Shown: positions 7,241-15,932 of the stretch, piece after piece
Layout: each line of letters begins with the position of its first letter
Position numbering within the stretch: position 1 is the stretch's first letter
Assembly (NCBI GenBank): GCA_910584665.1
Contig: CAJUBL010000018.1
Span: 1 to 49,257 of the forward strand
Length of the DNA stretch: 49,257 nt
Reading direction: 5' to 3'
Source: an uncultured Muribaculaceae bacterium
GTDB taxonomy: Bacteria; Bacteroidota; Bacteroidia; Bacteroidales; Muribaculaceae
Position numbers and translations under genes: made by a program
The notes under the pieces: generated by a model
Told to the model about the DNA's origin: nothing
The model's database searches: none
What the model saw: the letters and a program-made list of their open reading frames with translations, nothing else

Positions 7241-8388
7241 ACGACGATCAAGACACCCTACTGTCACGCATCGCACTGTCACTTCTGCCGGGAATGAACG
7301 TGCGTCTGGCCTCAATGCTCATTGAGAAACTGGGGTCACCTCATGATATACTCCGGGCTACCGAAGCCGAACTCAAGTGTATTCCCGCACTTCCCAAAGG
7401 CCTGGCCTCTCCTCAGATAAGATACCAGGCTACTGAATCGGCACGACAGGAAGCGGATTTTCTGGAAGCCAAAGGAGTCAGGGCACGCTGGTACGAGGAC
7501 AAAGACTACCCTGAGCGGTTACTCAGAGCTGAGCGTGCGCCGGTGATAGTGTATACACTTGGTGAAACAGACCTCAACAACCTTCACAAGGTCGGTATCG
7601 TAGGCACCCGTCACCCGACAGTCTACGGCACCGGCTTTACCGAACAGCTTGTATCGGAACTCGCAGAAAAAGCCATCGACATAGCCACTGTAAGCGGTCT
7701 CGCCTACGGCATCGATGTGACCGCACACCGTGCCTCGCTTGCCAACGGCATACCTACTGTAGCTATAGTGGGACACGGCATGACGAAGCTTTACCCGGCG
7801 GCACACCGGGATACGGCAGGATGTATGGTAAAAAACGGAGGAATGATACTCACCGACTATCGCCATGATGCCAGCATAAGCAACTATAATTTCCTGTCAC
7901 GCAACCGGCTGATCGCCGCTCTGAGCGATGCTCTGGTCGTAGTAGAATCAGGCGAGCATGGCGGAGCTCTCGCCACAGCCCGGCTGGCATCCAAATGCGG
8001 CACGCCGGTATTTGCGGTCCCGGGACGTGTCAACGACAATTACAGCATAGGCTGTAACAGACTGATCTCCAATGGCATCGCACGATGCATCACATCGTGT
8101 GACGAACTCATCAAAGCAATGAAATGGCCGGTGAAAGAGACTTCTGCCGACAGGACCGGGAACCAGACAGACATAACGTTGTCACTCAATCGCGACGAGC
8201 GCCTTCTGCTCCACCATATAATGACTGCCCGGGAGTGTGACAACGACCTTCTTGTTGCATTAACCGATATGCCGGCCGCCAAGGTCATGACCATAATGAT
8301 CGGTCTGGAGATGAGAGGGATAGTGGCAATGGAGCCCGGAAACCGTTACCGTGTGATCCAAACAATCGATCCCGGAAAGCTGTTATAA
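7237..8388 (+). CDS. dprA: DNA processing protein DprA
   Basis: DprA binds incoming single-stranded DNA and loads RecA during natural transformation. The 383-residue protein has an N-terminal SAM-like/HhH region (LLPGMNVRLASMLIEKLG), the Rossmann core with GIVGTRHPTVYG, VSGLAYGIDVTAHRAS and FLSRNRLIAALSDALVVVE with GGALATA, and a C-terminal winged-helix segment (about 310-383). Length is normal for Bacteroidota DprA. It overlaps the thioesterase gene by 4 nt. A 41-nt gap separates it from the nucleoside phosphorylase. Confidence 0.95.
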   Translation: MNDDQDTLLSRIALSLLPGMNVRLASMLIEKLGSPHDILRATEAELKCIPALPKGLASPQIRYQATESARQEADFLEAKGVRARWYEDKDYPERLLRAERAPVIVYTLGETDLNNLHKVGIVGTRHPTVYGTGFTEQLVSELAEKAIDIATVSGLAYGIDVTAHRASLANGIPTVAIVGHGMTKLYPAAHRDTAGCMVKNGGMILTDYRHDASISNYNFLSRNRLIAALSDALVVVESGEHGGALATARLASKCGTPVFAVPGRVNDNYSIGCNRLISNGIARCITSCDELIKAMKWPVKETSADRTGNQTDITLSLNRDERLLLHHIMTARECDNDLLVALTDMPAAKVMTIMIGLEMRGIVAMEPGNRYRVIQTIDPGKLL

Positions 8389-8429
8389 ACAAAACATATA
8401 CAAAGTTACATTTAAATAAAATCATATCC

Positions 8430-9305
8430 ATGGAACAACGCGTCATACCGTCATCAGAACTTATAATCAACCCCGACAACTCGGTATTTCACCTTCATCT
8501 GCGCCCCGAACAGCTCGCAGACCGTATTATTCTCGTAGGAGATCCGGCACGTGTAAATATAGTCGCAAGATTCTTCGACAAACAGACGTTCGAAGTGTCG
8601 TCACGCGAATTCCACACCATAGGCGGCACATACAAGGGCAAATCGATCATGTGTCTGAGCCATGGCATAGGTCCTGACAACATCGATATCGTCATCAACG
8701 AACTTGACGCGCTGGCAAACATTAACTTCGCCACCCGCGAGATAAATCCGGAACACCGCCAGCTCACTCTCGTTCGGATAGGTACCTCGGGGGCCCTGCA
8801 GCCAGAACTTAAACTCGGCACACCGGTAATAGCTGAAAAAGCCATAGGTTTTGACGGTGTGCTCAATTATTATGCCGGCCGCAACACCGTATCCGATCTC
8901 GACTTCGAGAAAGCGTTCATCGAAAAGACGGCATGGAACAGGCTATGGGCCACTCCCTATGTGGTCAATGCCGATGCCGAACTTGTGGAACGCATAGGCC
9001 GCGATGACATGGTACGCGGCAATACGATCTCGGCTGTAGGGTTCTACGGACCGCAGGGCCGGCAGCTTCGTCTCCCGCTGGCCTCACCGACACTGAACAG
9101 CACTATCGAACAGTTCGAACACAACGGGCGAAGGATCACCAACTACGAGATGGAAAGCGCACCTCTGCAAGGCCTCGGACGTCTCATGGGTCACAAAGCG
9201 ATGACCGTGTGCACCATCATAGCCAACCGTATGAACACGGAAGCCAATCCCAACTACAAGACCGCAGTCACCGACCTCATAGCCACCGTGCTTGACCGGA
9301 TCTGA
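8430..9305 (+). CDS. Nucleoside phosphorylase (uridine phosphorylase-like)
   Basis: A 291-residue member of the PNP/UDP phosphorylase superfamily, which cleaves nucleosides with phosphate to base and ribose 1-phosphate. Visible signatures are IILVGDPARV (phosphate site), SHGIGPDNIDIVINELDAL, VRIGTSGALQPE and NYEMESAPLQGLGRLMGH, where the Met-Glu pair contacts the ribose. The central region differs from the shorter E. coli Udp, and the longer N-terminus (HLHLRPEQLADR) is the form common in Bacteroidota. Uridine is the likely but unproven substrate. The rpiB gene of the same strand would link released ribose phosphate to the pentose phosphate pathway (inference). Confidence 0.88.
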   Translation: MEQRVIPSSELIINPDNSVFHLHLRPEQLADRIILVGDPARVNIVARFFDKQTFEVSSREFHTIGGTYKGKSIMCLSHGIGPDNIDIVINELDALANINFATREINPEHRQLTLVRIGTSGALQPELKLGTPVIAEKAIGFDGVLNYYAGRNTVSDLDFEKAFIEKTAWNRLWATPYVVNADAELVERIGRDDMVRGNTISAVGFYGPQGRQLRLPLASPTLNSTIEQFEHNGRRITNYEMESAPLQGLGRLMGHKAMTVCTIIANRMNTEANPNYKTAVTDLIATVLDRI

Positions 9306-9336
9306 CACGTATAATGTCACCGGACCTCATTCAGCC

Positions 9337-9837
9337 ATGAACGACCGACAGCCACCATGCGCCATAACAAGCGAAGTGATCACCGTCACTCCTGCCACGT
9401 ATGCACGCGCCGCCATGACACGCCTGGCAGCGCGATGGTGGTGGGTCGCAGTCTCGCCTATGACCATATTCCTGATCGCATCCATACATGACCCGGCCTA
9501 TCTGTTCGCGGCGTTCATATGGCTGCTGATGCTTCTGCCGCCAGCCCTGATGATAGCCTACTACAGCTATCTGCTCAAACCGGAAGCCGCATCCATGGCT
9601 TGCCCGCACCGCGTTACGATATCACCCGAAGGTACCATAACAGTAACCTTCGAGCCTGCAGACAGTGAACTTCCCAGCCCAGTCCATCCAGACATAATCC
9701 TACCCAAAGAAAATCTGACAGACATAACAGAAAAAACAACCCAAACAGAACTGACCTACAGAAACGCGCCACTCGATATACTGATAATACCTCATGAAAC
9801 GATCGGAGACGTGCAGATCTGCGAAAGGTTCCAATAG
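9337..9837 (+). CDS. Small membrane protein of unknown function
   Basis: I do not recognise a family. The protein of 166 residues (from ATG 9337) has two adjacent membrane helices around residues 30-47 and 50-72 (WWWVAVSPMTIFLIASI; LFAAFIWLLMLLPPALMIAYY). A soluble C-terminal half begins HRVTISPEGTITVTFEP and resembles the PH-like tail of YcxB-type proteins. An upstream in-frame start at 9292 would overlap the phosphorylase gene by 14 nt and add no hydrophobic segment, so 9337 is preferred. It is probably transcribed with the phosphorylase. Confidence 0.6.
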   Translation: MNDRQPPCAITSEVITVTPATYARAAMTRLAARWWWVAVSPMTIFLIASIHDPAYLFAAFIWLLMLLPPALMIAYYSYLLKPEAASMACPHRVTISPEGTITVTFEPADSELPSPVHPDIILPKENLTDITEKTTQTELTYRNAPLDILIIPHETIGDVQICERFQ

Positions 9838-9866
9838 TATGGCGATAAATTCAATTATTCAAACCT

Positions 9867-11369
9867 ATGAAATCATTATTACTTACAGCCTCCATTGTCA
9901 CAGCAGTCTCACTGCCGGTCTATCCTCAAAGCGCCACCTGGTACTCAACAACCAGCGATGGCGATACATGGAGCCGGAAAACAGTGAAACTCACCAAAGG
10001 TCCGGCAAACAAATCCATTCTCCGCATTGATTCCAGCTCGACAGGTCAGACATTCCGTCACTGGGGTACAACATTCAACGAACTGGACTGGGATACATTC
10101 GTGCAACTGCCCCATGCGGTCAGAGACTCGGTCATGTACAATCTATTCAGCCCGGACGGCGATCTCAGATTCTCGCGCGGCCGTGTGAGCATGAACTGCA
10201 ACGACTATGGCCGCTCGTGGTGGAGCTGTGACGAGGTAGCCGGGGATCTTGAGCTGCGCTACTTCAACATAAACCGTGACAAAACGAGCATTATTCCGCT
10301 AATCCGTGCCGCACAGCATTATCGCCCCGACATAACGCTGTGGGCATCCCCATGGTCTCCTCCATCGTGGATGAAGATCAACCACGATTATCCCGTGGTC
10401 AGCAGCAAGCACAACGACGCCGACCCTGATATCGACTACCTGCTGTTCGGGTCGGCTGAAGACATAAACGAGGATGAGATGAAGTTTCTCGGCGAGCGTC
10501 GCGGCAAGTTTCCATATCGTCTTGCAACCCAGGATTATATGATACAGGATCCCCGCTATCTGCAGGCCTATGCCAACTACTTCTGCAAGTTTATTGACGC
10601 CTATGCCGCCGAGAACATCACAATCGACATGATCATATACCAGAACGAGGCTTACAGCTACACCCCTTATCCCGGCTGTCCCTGGACCACCGAGGGTACC
10701 ATACGCTTCAACCGCGACTATCTGGCTCCCACGCTCAGACGTATGCATCCCGAAGTAAAACTCTATCTCGGCACATTCAACACCAACCGTCAGGATCATG
10801 TCGAGTCGATACTGGCCGACGAGAATCTCCGCTCAAAAACAGACGGTCTTGCATTCCAATGGGAGGGACGGGAGATAATGCCCGAGATTCGCCGCCAATA
10901 CCCCGACTTTCACTACATATGTTCAGAGAGTGAATGCGGCAACGGGGACATGGACTGGAAAGCCGGAGAGCACACTTTCTTCCTGATAGCCGACAACATT
11001 GCCAACGGCATTGACGAGTGGTACAACTGGAACTTCCTGCTCCCCAGACGCGGCACAAGCCCCTGGGGATGGGACCAGAATGCCCTTATAGAATTCAACC
11101 CGGAGAACCGCACCATACGCTACACACCAGAGTACTATGCCGTAAAGCATTTCAGCCAGGCGATACCCGCCGGATCGACTATCGCAGGAGCCGTGGGTCG
11201 TGACAATGCCGACATGCCGTTAGTAGTGGCACGCACACCCCATGGCAGATACAATGTTGTAGCCGCCAACCGCACCGATGAGGCCAGACCGCTTATTCTC
11301 ACCATCGAAAACATGGAACTGAATGTTATTCTGGCGCCCCACTCTTTCAACAGCTTTATTCTTCGCTGA
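9867..11369 (+). CDS. Glycoside hydrolase family 30 (endo-beta-1,6-glucanase or glucosylceramidase type)
   Basis: A secreted 500-residue enzyme. The signal peptide is followed by cleavage near residue 20 (VYP-QSA). The GH30 (beta/alpha)8 barrel shows GTTFNELDW, LWASPWSPPSWMK near 159, the acid/base Glu261 in IIYQNEAYSY and the nucleophile region CSESECGNG (Glu354, with Glu356 next to it). The tail PLILTIENMELNVILAPHSFNSFIL is the small beta-side domain of the family. Members hydrolyse beta-1,6-glucans, glucosylceramides or related glycosides. No SusC/SusD pair or other carbohydrate gene is nearby, so this is a solitary enzyme, probably periplasmic or exported. Subfamily 3 is my guess. Confidence 0.88.
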   Translation: MKSLLLTASIVTAVSLPVYPQSATWYSTTSDGDTWSRKTVKLTKGPANKSILRIDSSSTGQTFRHWGTTFNELDWDTFVQLPHAVRDSVMYNLFSPDGDLRFSRGRVSMNCNDYGRSWWSCDEVAGDLELRYFNINRDKTSIIPLIRAAQHYRPDITLWASPWSPPSWMKINHDYPVVSSKHNDADPDIDYLLFGSAEDINEDEMKFLGERRGKFPYRLATQDYMIQDPRYLQAYANYFCKFIDAYAAENITIDMIIYQNEAYSYTPYPGCPWTTEGTIRFNRDYLAPTLRRMHPEVKLYLGTFNTNRQDHVESILADENLRSKTDGLAFQWEGREIMPEIRRQYPDFHYICSESECGNGDMDWKAGEHTFFLIADNIANGIDEWYNWNFLLPRRGTSPWGWDQNALIEFNPENRTIRYTPEYYAVKHFSQAIPAGSTIAGAVGRDNADMPLVVARTPHGRYNVVAANRTDEARPLILTIENMELNVILAPHSFNSFILR

Positions 11370-11389
11370 AAAGACCTGCTCTAACAGTT

Positions 11390-11426
11390 GCGGGCGCCAG
11401 TCACACTTTCGTAACATGGCGCCCGC
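11390..11426. terminator. Strong hairpin between convergent GH30 and der genes
   Basis: A perfect 10-bp stem GCGGGCGCCA/TGGCGCCCGC with a 17-nt loop lies between the convergent stops of the GH30 gene and der. There is no T-run on either side, so it is either a bidirectional transcript-end stabiliser or an unusual terminator. Confidence 0.6.
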
Positions 11427-11444
11427 TATCTGTGTAAGGAGAGT

Positions 11445-12761
11445 TTATTTCTCACGCATGAAAATGTTTATCGGAGTACCATGGTAATCCCATGTCTCAC
11501 GTATCTTGTTCTCAAGATAGCGCCGATATGGTTCCTTGACCCACTGCGGCAGATTGCAGAAGAATATAAATGTGGGTATCTGTGCATCCTTGAGCATGGT
11601 CACATACTTTATTTTCACAAACTTGCCTTTGTTGGCAGGTGGCGGATATGCGGCTATAACTTCCTGCATCACTGTGTTGAGCTGGTGGGTCGGTACTGTA
11701 CGGTGACGGTTGCCGAACACATCAACAGCCGTCTCGAGCACCTTGTAGATACGCTGCTTTGTAAGCGCCGAGGTAAAGAGAACAGGAAAATCGGTAAACG
11801 GAGCGAAACGGTTGCGTATTGCAGCCTCGTAATGTCTGATGGCCGTGACCGACTTGTCTTCCACAAGATCCCACTTATTGACACACACCACAAGTCCTTT
11901 CCGGTTGCGCTGAATGAGGGAGAATATGCTGGTATCCTGAGCTTCAATGCCACGTGTACCGTCAATCATGAGTATGCACACGTCACTGGCCTCGATAGCG
12001 CGTATGGAACGTATCACGGAGTAATACTCGATATCTTCGCTGACTTTGTTCTTCTTACGGATACCGGCCGTGTCGACAAGATAGAAGTCAAAGCCGAATT
12101 TATTATAACGCGTATATATGCTGTCGCGTGTCGTACCTGCAATATCGGTGACTATATGCCGGTCCTCGCCTATGAATGCATTGATAAGCGATGACTTTCC
12201 TGCATTCGGCCTACCTACGATGGCAAACTTAGGTATATTGTCGAGCTGTTCCTCATCGGCGGTATTCTCAGGCAGCCTGGATACCACCTCGTCGAGCAGA
12301 TCGCCGGTACCGGAACCGTTGACAGCCGAGATGGGATACGGGTCACCAAGGCCCAGTGAATAGAACTCGGGGACATTGTACATCCAGTCGTTGGAATCGA
12401 CCTTATTGGCAACGAGTAAAACCGGCTTACGCGATTTGCGCAGTATCTCGGCAACGTGGTCATCAAGATCTGTGACACCGTTCATAGCATCGACCACAAA
12501 GAGGATCTCGTCGGCCTGTTCGATGGCCAGCGCCACCTGCTTGTTGATCTCACCCTCGAAGACATCCTCACTGTTCACAACCCAACCTCCGGTATCGACA
12601 ATCGAAAATTCCTTACCGCACCAGTCGACCTTACCGTACTGACGGTCGCGTGTGGTGCCTGCCGTAGGGTCTACGATGGCGGTACGTGTCTGGGTCAGGC
12701 GATTGAAAAGAGTCGACTTACCCACATTGGGGCGTCCTACTATGGCTACAAGTTGTCCCAT
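11445..12761 (-). CDS. der: Ribosome-associated GTPase Der (EngA)
   Basis: Der has two consecutive GTPase domains and is required for 50S ribosome assembly. The 438-residue protein shows G1 motif GRPNVGKST at residues 8-16 with DTGGW and NKVD, a second G1 GRPNAGKSS near 183 with DTAGI and NKWD, and the C-terminal KH-like domain ending in NIFMREK. Length is standard. It lies 66 nt downstream of era on the same strand, at the end of the block DUF177-rpmF-fabH-era-der. Confidence 0.97.
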   Translation of the reverse strand: MGQLVAIVGRPNVGKSTLFNRLTQTRTAIVDPTAGTTRDRQYGKVDWCGKEFSIVDTGGWVVNSEDVFEGEINKQVALAIEQADEILFVVDAMNGVTDLDDHVAEILRKSRKPVLLVANKVDSNDWMYNVPEFYSLGLGDPYPISAVNGSGTGDLLDEVVSRLPENTADEEQLDNIPKFAIVGRPNAGKSSLINAFIGEDRHIVTDIAGTTRDSIYTRYNKFGFDFYLVDTAGIRKKNKVSEDIEYYSVIRSIRAIEASDVCILMIDGTRGIEAQDTSIFSLIQRNRKGLVVCVNKWDLVEDKSVTAIRHYEAAIRNRFAPFTDFPVLFTSALTKQRIYKVLETAVDVFGNRHRTVPTHQLNTVMQEVIAAYPPPANKGKFVKIKYVTMLKDAQIPTFIFFCNLPQWVKEPYRRYLENKIRETWDYHGTPINIFMREK

Positions 12762-12827
12762 GTATGCTGATATACTGATTTCTTATTTAATAATACAAAG
12801 GTAATGAAAAAAGGTGATCTCTGCAAA

Positions 12828-13721
12828 TCACTCGATATAGCCGAACGATCTGAGTTTATTCTCACGATTCCGCCAGTTGGGCTCGACCTTTACAAAAAGC
12901 TCGAGATATACACTCTTGTCGAAGAACCGGGCGATATCCTTACGGGCTTCCGTGCCTACGCGCTTGAGCATAGAACCGCCCTTTCCTATCAGTATACCTT
13001 TCTGCGAATCCCGTTCGACATATATGACCGCCATGATGTGTATCGACGTATCGTTCTCGTCAAATTTCTCTACGATGACTTCGGTCGAATACGGTATCTC
13101 TTTATCGTAGTTGAGCAATATCTTCTCACGTATGATCTCGGTAACAAAAAAGCGTGCGGGCTTGTCGGTGAGAGCATCCTTGCCGAAGTAAGGCGGCGAA
13201 AGCGGCAACAGTTCTACAATTCGCGCCATAAGATTCGAGACATTGAAGTGTTCCCTGGCGCTGGCCGGGAAAATCTCGGCACCAGGCAGCAGCTCACGCC
13301 AGCGCGTCACTATCTCCTCGAGTTCCTGCTGATTCTTTACGAGATCGATCTTGTTTATTACCAGCAATACCGGGATTGTCTCCCGGGCGACCTTAGCAAG
13401 GAAATCGGCGTTTTTCACGGGGTCCTCCACTACATCCGTGACATACAGCAGGATGTCGGCATCTGTCAGCGCCCCTTCCGAAAAGTCGAGCATGCTTTCC
13501 TGAAGCTTATATCTGGGCTTCAGCACACCCGGAGTATCGGAAAATACAATCTGACAGTCAGGCGTATTGACTATACCCATAATACGGTGACGAGTAGTCT
13601 GGGCCTTACTGGTTATAATACTGACACGCTCGCCCACGAGGTCATTCATAAGGGTTGATTTACCCACATTGGGATTACCTACAATATTTACAAATCCGGC
13701 TTTATGTTCTTCTGTCGCCAT
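12828..13721 (-). CDS. era: GTPase Era
   Basis: Era binds the 3' end of 16S rRNA and helps 30S assembly. It has G1 GNPNVGKSTLM, G3 DTPGVLKP, G4 NKID and a C-terminal KH domain with GKGGSMLKRVG. I start it at the ATG at 13721 (MATEEHKAGFVNIVG), because an upstream ATG at 13745 would add eight residues (MTIKIHVY) not typical of the family, which begins just before HKAGFVNIVG. It is preceded by the fabH terminator hairpin (13756-13786), so era either relies on readthrough or has its own promoter that I cannot identify. Confidence 0.96.
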   Translation of the reverse strand: MATEEHKAGFVNIVGNPNVGKSTLMNDLVGERVSIITSKAQTTRHRIMGIVNTPDCQIVFSDTPGVLKPRYKLQESMLDFSEGALTDADILLYVTDVVEDPVKNADFLAKVARETIPVLLVINKIDLVKNQQELEEIVTRWRELLPGAEIFPASAREHFNVSNLMARIVELLPLSPPYFGKDALTDKPARFFVTEIIREKILLNYDKEIPYSTEVIVEKFDENDTSIHIMAVIYVERDSQKGILIGKGGSMLKRVGTEARKDIARFFDKSVYLELFVKVEPNWRNRENKLRSFGYIE

Positions 13722-13755
13722 ATATACATGAATTTTAATTGTCATTCAAATCCAT

Positions 13756-13786
13756 AAACAAAAATAGCACCTTAAAAGATGCTATT
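13756..13786 (-). terminator. Rho-independent terminator after fabH
   Basis: On the minus strand, AATAGCA and TGCTATT form a 7-bp stem with a 10-nt loop (plus positions 13763-13769 and 13780-13786), followed by TTTTGTTT. It lies between fabH and era and would separate or attenuate the two parts of the block. Confidence 0.7.
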
Positions 13787-13838
13787 CCTGTAAAATATTT
13801 TCCCGCGTGCAGGGTCATCTGATCTGAAACCGGGGATA

Positions 13839-14822
13839 TCACATATCCCAGATGACGTACATCGCACCCCAGGTGAAACCGGCGCCGAAAGCAGTGAGCA
13901 GGAGCTTGTCGCCTTTCTTGAGCCTGTCTTTGTATTCATCAAGACACAACGGAATGGATGCGGCGCTGGTATTGCCGGTGTGCTGGATGTTAACGAGGAC
14001 CTTCTCCTCGGGGATTCCCGCACGGGACGATACCGCCTCGATGATGCGCAGATTGGCCTGATGGGGTATCAGGTAGTCAAGAGTCTCGACAGTGAGTCCG
14101 TTGCGCTTCATGATGTCAACCGACGAGGTGAACATATCTGTCACAGCGTTCTTATACACATGACGGCCATCCTGGAACAGATAATGTTCTCCGGCATCAA
14201 GTGTTTCCTGACATGCGGGCTTTACCGAACCGCCGGCAGGCATATACAGATGCTCCAGACCGGAACCATCTACATGGAACACTCCATCGATCACACCGAC
14301 AGGCTCCTCCGTGGGCTCTACAAGAACAGCGGCGGCACCGTCACCGAAGAGGGGACAGGTGGCGCGGTCCTGATAGTTGACCATTGATGACATCTTCTCG
14401 GCGGCTACGACAACGACTTTCTTGCGCAGACCCGAACGGACATAAGCGGCGGCATCCTCGAGGGCAACGATAAAACCGGCACATGCAGCCTGAATATCGT
14501 AAGCATAGGCATTTTTAAGGCCACAGCCTTCGACGATGACCGATCCTGTCGACGGGAACCGGTAGTCGGGATTAGAGGTAGCGCAAATCACGAGTTCGAT
14601 CTCGTCGGGATTCACGCCTGCAGACTCGATAAGTTTATTGACAGCCTGGATGCCGAGGTATGAGGAGCCGGCGCCATCTTTCCTGAGGATGCGACGCTCC
14701 TTGATGCCTACGCGGGTGGTGATCCACTCATCGTTGGTATCAACCATTTTTGAAAGCATCTCGTTGTCGAGTATGTCGTCAGGCAGATAAGATGCGATGC
14801 CTGATATACGTGCATATAGCAT
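13839..14822 (-). CDS. fabH: 3-oxoacyl-[acyl-carrier-protein] synthase III (FabH)
   Basis: FabH condenses acetyl- or branched acyl-CoA with malonyl-ACP to start fatty acid synthesis. The 327-residue enzyme has the Cys-His-Asn triad: Cys114 in IQAACAGF, His in LIPHQANLRI and Asn in HTGNTSAAS. The start is ATG 14822 (MLYARISGIASYLP); an ORF extension to 14909 adds 29 residues without family resemblance and is rejected. It follows rpmF, the usual Bacteroidota order, and is followed by a terminator. Confidence 0.96.
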   Translation of the reverse strand: MLYARISGIASYLPDDILDNEMLSKMVDTNDEWITTRVGIKERRILRKDGAGSSYLGIQAVNKLIESAGVNPDEIELVICATSNPDYRFPSTGSVIVEGCGLKNAYAYDIQAACAGFIVALEDAAAYVRSGLRKKVVVVAAEKMSSMVNYQDRATCPLFGDGAAAVLVEPTEEPVGVIDGVFHVDGSGLEHLYMPAGGSVKPACQETLDAGEHYLFQDGRHVYKNAVTDMFTSSVDIMKRNGLTVETLDYLIPHQANLRIIEAVSSRAGIPEEKVLVNIQHTGNTSAASIPLCLDEYKDRLKKGDKLLLTAFGAGFTWGAMYVIWDM

Positions 14823-14974
14823 AGCTGGACAGTGATGTTGAGATTTGTGTATAAATGGCAAAACACCTCCACCACGGGTACTCGCCCGGCCTTTCGTCGG
14901 CCAGAACAAGACAATGGTCCCGGGAGGAGTATGTCAAGCTTCTTGATAATGAGTCGGCCGGACAGAAAACCCGC

Positions 14975-15160
14975 TTACAGAGCGGCGGCTTTCTCGATGG
15001 CGACTTTACCGCGATAGTAGCCACACTCACCACACACACAGTGGTAAACGTGCCATGCGCCACAATTGGGGCATACTGCCAGTGTAGGCATAGCAGCCTT
15101 ATCGTGAGTTCTGCGCTTTGCGGTACGGGTCTTTGATTGTTTGCGTTTAGGATGTGCCAT
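14975..15160 (-). CDS. rpmF: 50S ribosomal protein L32
   Basis: A 61-residue basic protein beginning AHPKRKQSKTRTAKRR, with the zinc-type pattern CPNCGAWHVYHCVCGEC (two CxxC pairs). L32 is a structural protein of the large subunit. The four Cys make this the zinc-binding form. It is located 37 nt after the DUF177 gene and 152 nt before the fabH start. Confidence 0.97.
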   Translation of the reverse strand: MAHPKRKQSKTRTAKRRTHDKAAMPTLAVCPNCGAWHVYHCVCGECGYYRGKVAIEKAAAL

Positions 15161-15197
15161 TGTTGCTTATAATTATTAATTAGTTATATCAATCGGT

Positions 15198-15788
15198 TCA
15201 TTTATTGTCGGTAAGATTTCTCAACTTGTCCCAGCGTGGGTCGGTTGCGACAGGGTCAGTGCCACCGTCATCTCCCATAGAATCCATCTCATCGATCAGC
15301 TCGTTCTCCAGATCCGCGTCCTCGTCGCCCGGAACAGAAGTGCGATGTTTGCGCAGAAGTGCACTCATGGCACGGTTGCACTTGCCCACGGGATGGACAT
15401 GCTTGATAGGTATCGCAAGCGATACCGTATCATACATCATATAGGCGACATTCAGGTCATTATCAGACTCCGGAATCTCAAGGAAATCATCAGAATCATC
15501 GCGATAGGAGTCTCCGTATCTCACCTTGATATGATAATCTGTATCGATGGGAAAATGCAGGTCGTCAAGACAACGGTCACACAGCAGAACCACCTCTCCG
15601 CCAAACCTGAACGTCAGGTCATAGACACCTTCACGATACACGACAACAAGATGCACGTGAACATCAGCGTCACGTACATCAGAGCTCTCCATGTCCTTAA
15701 AGAACTGGCCGCCAAGCTCGTAGTTATATTCATAACTACCTGCAGGCAGACTTTTGAGCGGTAGTTTGTATGCGGTAAACTTTCCCAC
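15198..15788 (-). CDS. DUF177 (YceD-like) protein
   Basis: A DUF177/YceD family member of about 196 residues, the gene that precedes rpmF in most bacteria and is linked to 23S rRNA maturation. It has the CxxC pair LLCDRCLDDL and a later GKCNRAMSALL, with an acidic C-terminus. The longest ORF begins with TTG at 15818, but this TTG lies inside the -7 promoter box (15816-15823). The GTG at 15788 (giving MGKFTAYKLPLKSL) is therefore the start, and it matches where the family normally begins. Confidence 0.9.
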   Translation of the reverse strand: MGKFTAYKLPLKSLPAGSYEYNYELGGQFFKDMESSDVRDADVHVHLVVVYREGVYDLTFRFGGEVVLLCDRCLDDLHFPIDTDYHIKVRYGDSYRDDSDDFLEIPESDNDLNVAYMMYDTVSLAIPIKHVHPVGKCNRAMSALLRKHRTSVPGDEDADLENELIDEMDSMGDDGGTDPVATDPRWDKLRNLTDNK

Positions 15789-15815
15789 TTGGTAATTACT
15801 GTTGAAAAAACGGTG

Positions 15816-15846
15816 CAAATTTATGGAAAAAATTCGGTATCGTCAA
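15816..15846 (-). promoter_or_regulatory. Promoter of the DUF177-rpmF-fabH operon
   Basis: Minus strand: TTG (plus 15844-15846), 20-nt spacer, TAAATTTG (plus 15816-15823). This is a good Bacteroidota sigma-ABfr type promoter. It fixes the start of the first gene to the GTG at 15788 with a leader of about 20 nt. Confidence 0.75.
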
Positions 15847-15932
15847 CTTTTGCCCAAAATAATTTTAAGACACATGGCTATTGACTGATTTTTTCGTATC
15901 TTCGCGTTATAATATAAAAAGGATTCATTAAG

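Noticed and set aside
12804..13658. 284-codon plus-strand ORF opposite era
   Set aside because: Shadow of the era gene on the other strand; era has all GTPase motifs.
14823..14909. 29-residue N-terminal extension of FabH
   Set aside because: It does not resemble the family; the ATG at 14822 gives the normal N-terminus.
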